From Gammaproteobacteria bacterium (GTDB lineage: Bacteria > Pseudomonadota > Gammaproteobacteria > Pseudomonadales > Azotimanducaceae): 64,000 bases of DNA. Under the pieces are notes generated by a model. That model worked only from the letters and a program-made list of their open reading frames with translations. It was not told where the DNA came from and did not search any database. Below, one piece after another: positions 1 through 8,277 of this stretch. Both the position numbers and the translations under genes were made by a program. Numbering within the stretch: position 1 is the first letter of the stretch; each line of letters opens with the position of its first letter. The stretch spans positions 62,739-126,738 of the forward strand of contig VXLJ01000046.1 in assembly GCA_009841635.1 (NCBI GenBank), written 5' to 3'.

Positions 1-1
1 G

Positions 2-1318
2 TGGAATTGGACAAGTTTTGGTGAATACCTTGACTGTCTGCAAACACTGCGCCCCGCATTGAACGTCGTGGGCATGTGCGGCCATTCAGCCATTCGATTT
101 GAAGCCATGGGCGACAAAAGTTGTGATGAAGGTGTACAAGCTGACGATCGTGAATTGCAACGCATCGTTGATCTTGTCAAAGAGTCTGTCGAAGGTGGCG
201 CTGTTGGATTCTCGACCTCGAGATTTCTCGGGCATCGGGTTCCAGATGGTCGATTGACACCTGGCACTTGGGCTGACGCGCGGGAAACTGAGGCCATTCA
301 ACGAGCAGTTGTCGAAGCAGGTGGTCGTGGGGGTCTGTTCCAAGCAGCACCCGACATGCGCACACGCTACGAAATCGAACGACAGATGTTCGAAACGGGC
401 GCCGAAATAGGGTGCCAAGTGCTGTTCTCAGGTGGCACAGGTCCAGATGGCGACGGTGGCGTAGCTCGCTGGCAAGAATTTCTTGGCCGCAATAACGAAG
501 CTGGTCGTCGTATCACATCGATCTGCCACACGCGCCCGAGTGGTTCGTTCTTCGGTTTAGCGCAGCAAGCGTTTCTCCGCACGCCGGCGTGGGTTGCATT
601 AATGAAGCTGCCTAGCATCGCTGAGCGGGTTGCCGAAATGAAGAAACCCGAAGTTCGCGAAAAGCTGATTTCAGAGGCAATTGAGAAAGGCGGCTTTGGC
701 CCAACCGCGCGAATCCTGCATCCCATGGGATTCGGCGAATACCCAGACTACGATCTCGAAAACGAAAAGAACTTGCAGAAACTCGCCGACGAAGCTGGCA
801 AGGACCCTGTCGAGCTCTATGTAGATCGCTTGATCGAATCGGAAGGCAAAGAGTTATGGAATCTGTGGGCGTTTGGCGGTGCTTTGCAGAATCAATGGAA
901 TTACATGCGCCTGCCGCATGTGGTCCCGATGCTCGGTGACGCTGGTGCTCATGTGGGTCAGTTCACAGATGCAGATTCTCCGACATTCCTGCTCGCAGAA
1001 CTCACCAGAGACCGTGGTGTGTACACACTAGAAGAAGCGGTTTATAGGATTTCTGGCAAATCTGCTGAGGTTTTAGGTCTGAAGAAGCGCGGCGAAGTAC
1101 GTGAAGGTTGGCACGCTGACTTGAACGTCATCGACTACGACAATCTCACCTCATGCCATCCTGAGTACGTCAATGACTTTCCGCATAACGGCGGGCGTTT
1201 GGTCGTCAAGAGCAAAGGCTATGACGCAACCATCGTTGAAGGTCAGGTGGTCATCGAAAATGGCGCGTACACTGGCAATCGGCCAGGTGAGGTCATTCGC
1301 GATTTCATCCGTGACTAA
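2..1318 (+). CDS. N-acyl-D-amino-acid deacylase-like amidohydrolase, 5' end outside window
   Basis: Metal-dependent amidohydrolase of the amidohydrolase-3/D-aminoacylase family, expected to hydrolyse N-acyl groups from D-amino acids or a related amide. The frame is open from base 2 with no start, and its first residues (WNWTSFGEYLD) match the internal WNWxxFxEYLD stretch of D-aminoacylases, so about the N-terminal third is missing. Later landmarks are GFSTSR, the LGDAGAHVGQ segment that carries the conserved catalytic Asp of the family, and a C-terminal beta-sandwich end (KRGEVREGWHADLNVID). The exact substrate cannot be read. A TTG at 59 could be mistaken for a start but conserved sequence continues upstream of it. 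A strong terminator follows. Confidence 0.85.
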   Translation, partial: WNWTSFGEYLDCLQTLRPALNVVGMCGHSAIRFEAMGDKSCDEGVQADDRELQRIVDLVKESVEGGAVGFSTSRFLGHRVPDGRLTPGTWADARETEAIQRAVVEAGGRGGLFQAAPDMRTRYEIERQMFETGAEIGCQVLFSGGTGPDGDGGVARWQEFLGRNNEAGRRITSICHTRPSGSFFGLAQQAFLRTPAWVALMKLPSIAERVAEMKKPEVREKLISEAIEKGGFGPTARILHPMGFGEYPDYDLENEKNLQKLADEAGKDPVELYVDRLIESEGKELWNLWAFGGALQNQWNYMRLPHVVPMLGDAGAHVGQFTDADSPTFLLAELTRDRGVYTLEEAVYRISGKSAEVLGLKKRGEVREGWHADLNVIDYDNLTSCHPEYVNDFPHNGGRLVVKSKGYDATIVEGQVVIENGAYTGNRPGEVIRDFIRD

Positions 1319-1354
1319 CGACGTCATTTCGTCTTAGCAACTCTTTCAATAAGA

Positions 1355-1389
1355 CGCTCCTAGTTCAATCGAGCTAGGAGCGTTTTTTT
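1355..1389 (+). terminator. Rho-independent terminator after the deacylase gene
   Basis: Perfect 9-bp stem CGCTCCTAG/CTAGGAGCG (1355-1363 and 1374-1382) with a 10-nt loop, followed by seven T (1383-1389). It lies 37 nt after the stop codon and separates the deacylase from the EF-G-like gene. Confidence 0.9.
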
Positions 1390-1642
1390 ACATAAATACT
1401 TGAACGGAGTGCCGAAAGGCACATCGGTTGACCATTTGTGGACGCAGTCAAGCGCTCGCCGATGGCTAATCGTGATGGGTTTGGTTGGTTCGTGTCGTAA
1501 ATCAGCCTTGACCCCTGGCATGGAAATGTACAACGTGCCGATGCAAGTAGACGCCTACTGAATAAACTACCAAGCTGTGAACGCATACGGCATGCAACGC
1601 CCTCTCAACAAGCGTGTCGCGCACACTAGTTGCTCCTACGTC

Positions 1643-1680
1643 ACGTTGAATTCTTCAACGTTATGCGCTCGCTCAACGTT
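1643..1680. promoter_or_regulatory. Inverted repeat plus third half-site upstream of the EF-G-like gene
   Basis: ACGTTGAA (1643-1650) and TTCAACGT (1654-1661) form an inverted repeat with a 3-nt spacer, and TCAACGTT recurs at 1673-1680. The set lies 35-70 nt before the start codon, where an operator or a 5'-leader hairpin would sit. The rest of the 397-nt gap (1319-1715) holds the terminator at 1355-1389; I see no gene or RNA in 1390-1642. Function is inferred only from position and symmetry. Confidence 0.35.
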
Positions 1681-1715
1681 CAGCTACGAATAACTTTTCA
1701 GGAGTAGACGCCTTA

Positions 1716-3752
1716 ATGGCATATTCAACTAAGGACATTCTCAATCTCGCTTTAGTCGGCGCTGCAAGCGCCGGCAAGACCTCTGTGACCGAAGCTATGC
1801 TCCATAAGGCAGGGGTTATTAATGCGCTCGGCAGCGTGGATGCCAAAACGTCAGTGTCAGACTATCTCGACCGCGAGAAGCGCATGCAACATTCGTTGCA
1901 ACCCACGATTTGCTCATTCGACTTCAATGAGCGCCATATTAATCTCATCGACTGCCCTGGTTACCCAGACTTCATTGGTCGCATGCTCTCAATATTGCCA
2001 GCAGTTGAGAGTGTTGCGATTGTGGTCGACGCCACATCAGGCATCGACTCGCACACCGTCAAGATAGCTCAGCACGCCGCAGCGCGACAGCTCTGTCGCA
2101 TGGTGATCGTGAACAAGATCGACGGCGAAGGGGTCGACTTAGAAGCCCTTACTGAGCAAATCAAAGAGTCACTTGGTTCCGAGTGCTTGCCAATCAATTT
2201 ACCCAATGCAGACTGTTCGGATGTCATCGATTGTTTCTTTGACAGCGGTGAAGGTGAAACTAATTTCAGTTCTATCGAGGAAGCGCACGAACAGATCATC
2301 GACCAGGTCGTCGAAATCGACGAAGGTTTGATGGAACTGTATCTTGAGGAAGGTGAACTTCCTGCCGAAAAACTTCATGAAGCGTTTGAACAAGCGTTGC
2401 GAGAAGGCCATCTAATCCCCATCTGCTTTACCTCAGCCCTTGCTGGTGGTGGCGTCAGTGATCTTCTAACGGTCATGTCGCGACTTATGCCAAACCCAAC
2501 TGAAGGCAATCCGCCACAGTTCGTACAAGCTGGCGACGAGAATGGCGAGGCTGTCGATCTATCGAGCAGTGACCATGTGCTCAGTCATGTATTCAAAGTT
2601 GTAGAAGATCAATTCAAAGGACGCATGGCTTTGTTGCGAGTGCATCAAGGAACCGTTGTTAACGGCTCGCAGTTGTACGTGCATGATGAACGCAAAGGCG
2701 TCAAAGTTCAGCACTTGACGAAGTTGTGCGGCCAGGAGCAAACCGAGGTTGATCAGGTTGTGGCCGGCGACATCTGTGCAATTCCGCGCGCGGAAGATGT
2801 GGCTTACAACGCGGTCTTGCACGATTCACATGACGAAGACAACATTCGCATGAAGCTCAGCGCTTTGCCGATTCCTGTATACGGATTAGCCATATCGACA
2901 CCTGACGACAGCAATGCGCAAAAAGTATCGGAAGCGCTACATACCTTGTCAGTAGAGGATCCGTCGTTAAACGTCGATCACGTGGTTGCATTGAATGAAA
3001 CGGTGTTGCGAGGAATTGGCGAAATGCACCTTCGCGTCGTACTAGAGGAATTGCGCGACGATCATGGCCTGACGATCGACACACGTGTGCCAGCGATTGA
3101 GTATCGAGAAACCATTACGGCGGCAGCAGAAGGGCACCATCGACATAAGAAGCAATCAGGAGGCGCTGGTCAATTTGGCGAGGTGTATTTGCGTGTCGAG
3201 CCGATGCCTCGTGGTGAAGGATTTGTATTTGAAGATAACGTCGTTGGCGGTGTCATCCCTGGTCAGTTCATTCCGGCGGTAGAAAAGGGCATCTTGCAGG
3301 TCATGGAGAGCGGCGCTATTTCAGGCCACGAAATGCAGGACATTCGCGTCTCGGTTTACGATGGCAAGCATCATTCGGTGGATTCGAAGGAAATAGCTTT
3401 CGTACAAGCAGGCAAACGCGCATTTATGGATGCCGTTGGCAAAGCGCGGCCAATCGTAATGGAACCAGTCGTCGACATCAATCTGAACGTACCGAATCAT
3501 TGCATGGGCGATGTCGCGGGTGATTTGTCTTCCATGGGTGGCATGGTGAACGGCTCAGAAGTTCAAGCGGACAACAGTGTTGAAATTCAAGGGCAAGCCC
3601 CATTGCGAGAGTTGCAGACGTACCACTCGCGCTTGAGTTCTATTTCTGGTGGTCACGGAACCTACTCCATGCAATTCAGTCATTACGCTCCGGTGCAAGC
3701 GCAACTTCAAAAAGAACTAGCTGCATCGTTCCAACCAGTCGAAGAGGAATAA
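1716..3752 (+). CDS. Elongation factor G-like GTPase (EF-G paralogue)
   Basis: 678-residue translational GTPase with EF-G architecture. G domain (about 1-270) has the P-loop GAASAGKT, the G3 segment DCPGYPDF and the G4 motif NKID. Domain II lies about 290-370, and domains III-V follow, including the domain IV-type segment GGAGQFGEVYLRVEP. In canonical EF-G the G3 segment is DTPGHVDF with a catalytic His; here Tyr replaces it, as is known for the EF-G-like family (mycobacterial FusA2 type). It is therefore probably not the main translocase and its role is unknown. Start chosen at ATG 1716 because AGGAG sits at 1700-1704. No str-operon neighbours (rpsL, rpsG, tufA) are present, which also argues against housekeeping fusA. 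Confidence 0.9.
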   Translation: MAYSTKDILNLALVGAASAGKTSVTEAMLHKAGVINALGSVDAKTSVSDYLDREKRMQHSLQPTICSFDFNERHINLIDCPGYPDFIGRMLSILPAVESVAIVVDATSGIDSHTVKIAQHAAARQLCRMVIVNKIDGEGVDLEALTEQIKESLGSECLPINLPNADCSDVIDCFFDSGEGETNFSSIEEAHEQIIDQVVEIDEGLMELYLEEGELPAEKLHEAFEQALREGHLIPICFTSALAGGGVSDLLTVMSRLMPNPTEGNPPQFVQAGDENGEAVDLSSSDHVLSHVFKVVEDQFKGRMALLRVHQGTVVNGSQLYVHDERKGVKVQHLTKLCGQEQTEVDQVVAGDICAIPRAEDVAYNAVLHDSHDEDNIRMKLSALPIPVYGLAISTPDDSNAQKVSEALHTLSVEDPSLNVDHVVALNETVLRGIGEMHLRVVLEELRDDHGLTIDTRVPAIEYRETITAAAEGHHRHKKQSGGAGQFGEVYLRVEPMPRGEGFVFEDNVVGGVIPGQFIPAVEKGILQVMESGAISGHEMQDIRVSVYDGKHHSVDSKEIAFVQAGKRAFMDAVGKARPIVMEPVVDINLNVPNHCMGDVAGDLSSMGGMVNGSEVQADNSVEIQGQAPLRELQTYHSRLSSISGGHGTYSMQFSHYAPVQAQLQKELAASFQPVEEE

Positions 3753-3793
3753 CCAAGTCAAGTATTGACTTAGTATTCAAGAAAAGCGCCAGC

Positions 3794-4258
3794 ATGTCCG
3801 CCGCGGTAGACGAAACGTTTATGCGCCAGGCACTGGCGCAAGCGCGCCTGGCGGAATCCTGCGGCGAAGTGCCGGTCGGCGCAGTGTTGGTCCGCGATGA
3901 TGTGGTCATCGGGCGGGGTGCAACTCAGCAGATTCAGACCAATGATTCGACTGCGCATGCAGAAGTGGTCGCACTTCGTGATGCCGGTACTCGACTGAAG
4001 AATCATCGCCTCGTCGACACCACCATGTACGTTACGTTGGAACCTTGCATGATGTGTGCCGGTGCGATGGTGCATGCCCGTATCGAGCGTTTGGTTTTTG
4101 GGTGTTTAGCGCCAAAAACCGGTGTTGCACAGTCGCACGGTGAGTTGTTCTCGTGGTCGTCGCATAACCATACGGTGCAGGTTGAAGGCGGTGTGCTGGC
4201 GACTGAATGCGCCGACATGCTGAGCGATTTTTTTACCCGCCAGCGCGGAGAAAGCTGA
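3794..4258 (+). CDS. tadA: tRNA-specific adenosine deaminase
   Basis: 154-residue cytidine/deoxycytidylate-deaminase-fold enzyme that converts A34 to inosine in the wobble position of tRNA-Arg(ACG). Zinc-site motifs are visible: HAE (His55, Glu57) and PCMMC (Cys85, Cys88), and the family segment ESCGEVPVGAVLV near the N terminus. Length is normal. Gene starts 41 nt after the EF-G-like stop. Its TGA stop is directly followed, in the same reading frame, by purL; see the purL entry for the unusual junction. Confidence 0.95.
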   Translation: MSAAVDETFMRQALAQARLAESCGEVPVGAVLVRDDVVIGRGATQQIQTNDSTAHAEVVALRDAGTRLKNHRLVDTTMYVTLEPCMMCAGAMVHARIERLVFGCLAPKTGVAQSHGELFSWSSHNHTVQVEGGVLATECADMLSDFFTRQRGES

Positions 4259-7200
4259 CTGACTCTCATTCACGCCATCCGTGGTCCCGCACTAACACAA
4301 GCGGAGCTGCAGCATGTAACGGCTGAACTCAGTGCGCGGCTTGGTTCGGCTGGACCAGAACTCTATGCCGAATATGTGCACTTGCTTGAACTGGAGTACG
4401 AGTTAGATGAAGCAGCAGCAGCAAAGGCGGTGCAGCTGCTGGATTACGAGACGGGTGGCGTACAGCGGGACCAAGTAGCTTCGTCACAGTTCACCGTCGT
4501 CCCTCGACTTGGCACGATTTCGCCGTGGTCGTCTAAGGCCACCGATATTTTCAAACTATGCGGGCTGCACCAGGTTCGGCGGGTAGAACGGGGTGTGCGT
4601 TGGTGGTTCGAGCCGCCGGATGACCTTGAACGGCTCTTAGAGATCTCGCTTGAGCTGTTTTTTGATCGTATGACGGAAACGGTTCTGCGATCGGAGTCAT
4701 ACAGGGAGGTCTTTAAAACTTTCGCGAGCAAACCTATCCAATGCATCGAGTTAGGCGATGCGCCGATTGAGGTCTTGTCCGCAAGTAATCAAGCGCTTGG
4801 ATTAGCGCTCTCCGCTGACGAGATCGAATATCTGGTGGCGTTGTATGGTAGCTTAGAACGAGATCCAACGGACGTCGAACTCATGATGTTTGCGCAGGCG
4901 AATTCCGAGCACTGCCGCCACAAAATCTTCAACGCGACCTGGGAAGTCGACGGTAGGACTGAGTCCCGCACGTTGTTTCAATCCATCCGGCATACGGCCG
5001 AAATCAAACAATTCGCTGGTTTGCGTAGCGCGTATGCGGACAACGCAGCTGTCATCGACGGTGCTGAAACCGTTGTATTGCAAATCGAACCGGAATCTCG
5101 CATCTATGTCGATTCGCACCAGCATCGCGACGTGCTCATGAAAGTGGAGACGCACAACCACCCCACGGCGATTGCGCCGTACGCCGGTGCGGCGACAGGA
5201 TCGGGTGGTGAGATACGCGATGAAGGCTCGGTCGGGCGCGGATCGAAGCCGAAAGCCGGACTTGTTGGGTTCACAACATCGCACCTGCGGCTGCAAGGAG
5301 ATAACCAGCCTTGGGAAAGCGAGCTAAATCAACCTAATCGAATTGCAAGGCCATTCGAAATCATGCGAGATGGTCCTATCGGTGCGGCCGCCTACAACAA
5401 TGAGTACGGCCGACCAGCGCTGGTTGGGTACTTTCGTACGTTCGAAAGTGAGATTGCTCGAGGCGATGCTTGGGGTTACCACAAACCCGTCATGATTGCC
5501 GGCGGTGTGGGTGCGATACAGCGTGAACACATTCATGCTGGCAATCGGCACCAAGATGAAAGTGAATTACTGATCGTGCTCGGTGGTCCCGCGATGCTCA
5601 TTGGGCTAGGTGGCGGTGCTGCGTCAAGCATGCGCACGGGTGCATCGCAAGAAGACCTTGACTTTGCGTCAGTTCAACGTGACAACGCAGAAATGGAACG
5701 ACGATGCCAGGAAGTCATCGACCGTTGCACGGCGCTCGGCAATGCGAATCCGATCGTCAAGATCCATGACGTAGGCGCAGGTGGGCTATCTAACGCACTG
5801 CCGGAGCTCGTGGATGATCTAGGTCGCGGTGCAACGATTGATTTAAAGAATGTTCCAAACGTCGATCCTGGCATGTCGCCAATGGAACTCTGGTGCAACG
5901 AAGCACAGGAACGCTATGTGATTGCGCTTGAGCCAGAGAGGTTGGCGTGGTTTAAGCAGACGTGTCAACGTGAACGATGCCCGTTTGCCGTCGTTGGCAA
6001 AACCAATGATTCTGGCAGGCTCGTGGTCAGTGATCTTCAGCATGGCGCGCTAGCTGTCGATTTGCCAATGGACGGTTTACTAGGCAAACCACCAAAGATG
6101 CATCGGGCTTATACAGAGACGCAACGAATCGGCCAAAGGCTTGTGTTAGATGAGCTTGCCATGGACGAAGCAATTCGTAGGGTATTACGGTTTCCCGCAG
6201 TTGCATCGAAAAAATTCCTTGTGACGATTGGCGACCGCAGTATCACCGGCTTAGTCGTCCAGGAACAAATGGTCGGCGCCTATCAAATTCCTGTCGCCGA
6301 TGCGGCCATCACCTCGGCTGGTTTCGACACGGACGCCGGTGAAGTTATGACCATGGGGGAGCGCTCACCGATAGCTGTTCTCGACCCTGCCGCATCGGCA
6401 CGTATGGCCGTTGGCGAAGCCATCACAAACATGATCGGCGCAAAGATCCAAAGCCTTGAGGCCATCGCGCTTTCTGCGAACTGGATGGCGGCGGCGGGCA
6501 CTGCGAACGAAGATCAAGCACTGCGCGAAGCGGTGCAAGCGGTTGGGGATAGGTTTTGCCCTGCGCTTGGTATTGCTATTCCGGTTGGCAAAGACAGCCT
6601 ATCGATGTCGACGCAATGGGACGCGCAGAGCGTCACCTCGCCACTTACGTTGATTGTGTCGGCGTTTGCGACGATGCCAGACGTGCATGCACACAAAACG
6701 CCTGCATTAAGAAACAATGACTCTTCGCTGGTTCTGCTGACATTGTCGAATAAACAACGGCTAGGTGGCAGCGCTCTGGCGCAGGTGTACTCGCAGCTTG
6801 GCGAAAGACCACCAGACATTGAAGAGCCTCAAAAACTGAGTGCGATGTTCGAGATGGTGCAACGCCATCTAGACGATGGATCCATCTTGGCTGTCCACGA
6901 TCGGTCTGACGGTGGTCTCATCACGACGGTGCTAGAACAAGCCATCGCAGGGCGTATGGGAGTAGAGCTCGATCTCACAGGGTCCTGGCAAGCGTGTTTG
7001 TTTAACGAGGAAATTGGCGTAGTACTTGAGGTTAACTCGACTCACACGGACGCGATTTGTGGAGAAGCCGAAGCGGTTGGAATCTGTGCCCAGTGCATAG
7101 GGTGCACATCATCATCAAAACGGTTCAGCGTTCGTCAGGACGGCACCTTGCTATACGAAGAGTCGCTTGTAAATTTGGAGAAACTTTGGTCGCAGACCAG

Positions 7201-8119
7201 CTTTGAAATGCAAAGTCGGCGCGACAACCCACGAGCTGCTGAAGCGGAACGAGCGCTCATCGCAATACAAGATCCTGGCGTTGCAGAACGGCTCACATAT
7301 GAACCTGATGTTCGTAGTACGCCAAACATCATGGCCAAACAACCTCTGGTAGCGATTCTGCGAGATCAAGGAGTCAATGGTCATCTAGAAATGGCAGCGG
7401 GTTTTCGTGAAGTCGGCTTTGAAGCGGTGGACGTCCACATGACCGACTTGCTTGAATCCCGTGAAACGCTAAAACGTTTCCAAGTTTTGGCGGCATGCGG
7501 CGGATTTTCGTACGGTGATGTGCTCGGTGGCGGCGGCGGTTGGGCGAAGTCGATCTTGTATTCCGATCTCCTTCGCGGTGAGTTCACCCAATTCTTTGAG
7601 CGCGATACATTGACACTCGGCATTTGCAACGGCTGTCAAATGCTTGCGCAGTTACGCTCGCTCATTCCAGGCGCTGAACATTGGATTACTTGGGCACCGA
7701 ATGCCTCAGGTCGATTTGAAGGGCGCACGGTGCAGGTTAGGGTGAACAATGTATCGACGCCGTGGCTTGAAGGGATGGAAGATTCGCAGCTGGTCGTGCC
7801 GGTTGCTCATGGCGAAGGTCGAGCCAATGTAACGAACGAATCGCAACTGGACTCGTTGCACTCACACAATCTCATTGCGTTGCAATACGTAGATGGCTCA
7901 GGGGCTACGACAGAGCAGTATCCGCTCAATCCGAACGGTTCACCGCAAGGCGTCGCAGGTCTTGTGAGTGAATCAGGGAAAGCGCTGGTGGCTATGCCGC
8001 ATCCAGAACGAGTATTCCGTGCAATGCAACAAACTTGGCGGGATCCAACAGAAAGAAAGACAGCGCGTTATAGTGGGTGGATTAAGATGTTCCTAAACGC
8101 GTATGAAGCTGTTAAGTAA
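4259..8119 (+). CDS. purL: Phosphoribosylformylglycinamidine synthase (FGAM synthetase), non-canonical start
   Basis: Large single-chain PurL, about 1286 residues, which makes FGAM from FGAR, ATP and glutamine in purine synthesis. N-terminal PurS-like region, two AIRS-type synthetase halves (ETHNHPTAIAPY, GGxGSS-type loops) and a C-terminal class I glutaminase with nucleophile in GICNGCQ and the HPER motif. The frame contains no ATG, GTG or TTG before GTG 4376, yet conserved N-terminal sequence (AIRGPALTQ, then ELYAEYVHL) is encoded upstream of that. I therefore start at CTG 4259, immediately after the tadA TGA, with GGAG at 4247-4250 eight bases upstream; ATT 4268 is the alternative. A GTG 4376 start would lose about 39 conserved residues. 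Confidence 0.93.
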   Translation: MTLIHAIRGPALTQAELQHVTAELSARLGSAGPELYAEYVHLLELEYELDEAAAAKAVQLLDYETGGVQRDQVASSQFTVVPRLGTISPWSSKATDIFKLCGLHQVRRVERGVRWWFEPPDDLERLLEISLELFFDRMTETVLRSESYREVFKTFASKPIQCIELGDAPIEVLSASNQALGLALSADEIEYLVALYGSLERDPTDVELMMFAQANSEHCRHKIFNATWEVDGRTESRTLFQSIRHTAEIKQFAGLRSAYADNAAVIDGAETVVLQIEPESRIYVDSHQHRDVLMKVETHNHPTAIAPYAGAATGSGGEIRDEGSVGRGSKPKAGLVGFTTSHLRLQGDNQPWESELNQPNRIARPFEIMRDGPIGAAAYNNEYGRPALVGYFRTFESEIARGDAWGYHKPVMIAGGVGAIQREHIHAGNRHQDESELLIVLGGPAMLIGLGGGAASSMRTGASQEDLDFASVQRDNAEMERRCQEVIDRCTALGNANPIVKIHDVGAGGLSNALPELVDDLGRGATIDLKNVPNVDPGMSPMELWCNEAQERYVIALEPERLAWFKQTCQRERCPFAVVGKTNDSGRLVVSDLQHGALAVDLPMDGLLGKPPKMHRAYTETQRIGQRLVLDELAMDEAIRRVLRFPAVASKKFLVTIGDRSITGLVVQEQMVGAYQIPVADAAITSAGFDTDAGEVMTMGERSPIAVLDPAASARMAVGEAITNMIGAKIQSLEAIALSANWMAAAGTANEDQALREAVQAVGDRFCPALGIAIPVGKDSLSMSTQWDAQSVTSPLTLIVSAFATMPDVHAHKTPALRNNDSSLVLLTLSNKQRLGGSALAQVYSQLGERPPDIEEPQKLSAMFEMVQRHLDDGSILAVHDRSDGGLITTVLEQAIAGRMGVELDLTGSWQACLFNEEIGVVLEVNSTHTDAICGEAEAVGICAQCIGCTSSSKRFSVRQDGTLLYEESLVNLEKLWSQTSFEMQSRRDNPRAAEAERALIAIQDPGVAERLTYEPDVRSTPNIMAKQPLVAILRDQGVNGHLEMAAGFREVGFEAVDVHMTDLLESRETLKRFQVLAACGGFSYGDVLGGGGGWAKSILYSDLLRGEFTQFFERDTLTLGICNGCQMLAQLRSLIPGAEHWITWAPNASGRFEGRTVQVRVNNVSTPWLEGMEDSQLVVPVAHGEGRANVTNESQLDSLHSHNLIALQYVDGSGATTEQYPLNPNGSPQGVAGLVSESGKALVAMPHPERVFRAMQQTWRDPTERKTARYSGWIKMFLNAYEAVK

Positions 8120-8277
8120 GGCGCACGACAGAAGTACCTGCAATCACCATGTATGCTGGCTTCGATACAGTAGTTGATTCACGACATTTGTCGCTTATCT
8201 GCATCCGTCTCGTAAATCTATGCTTCGACAATCTCATAAATTTGCGCCATAGGGTCGTTTCACATGGTTGGCATGTA

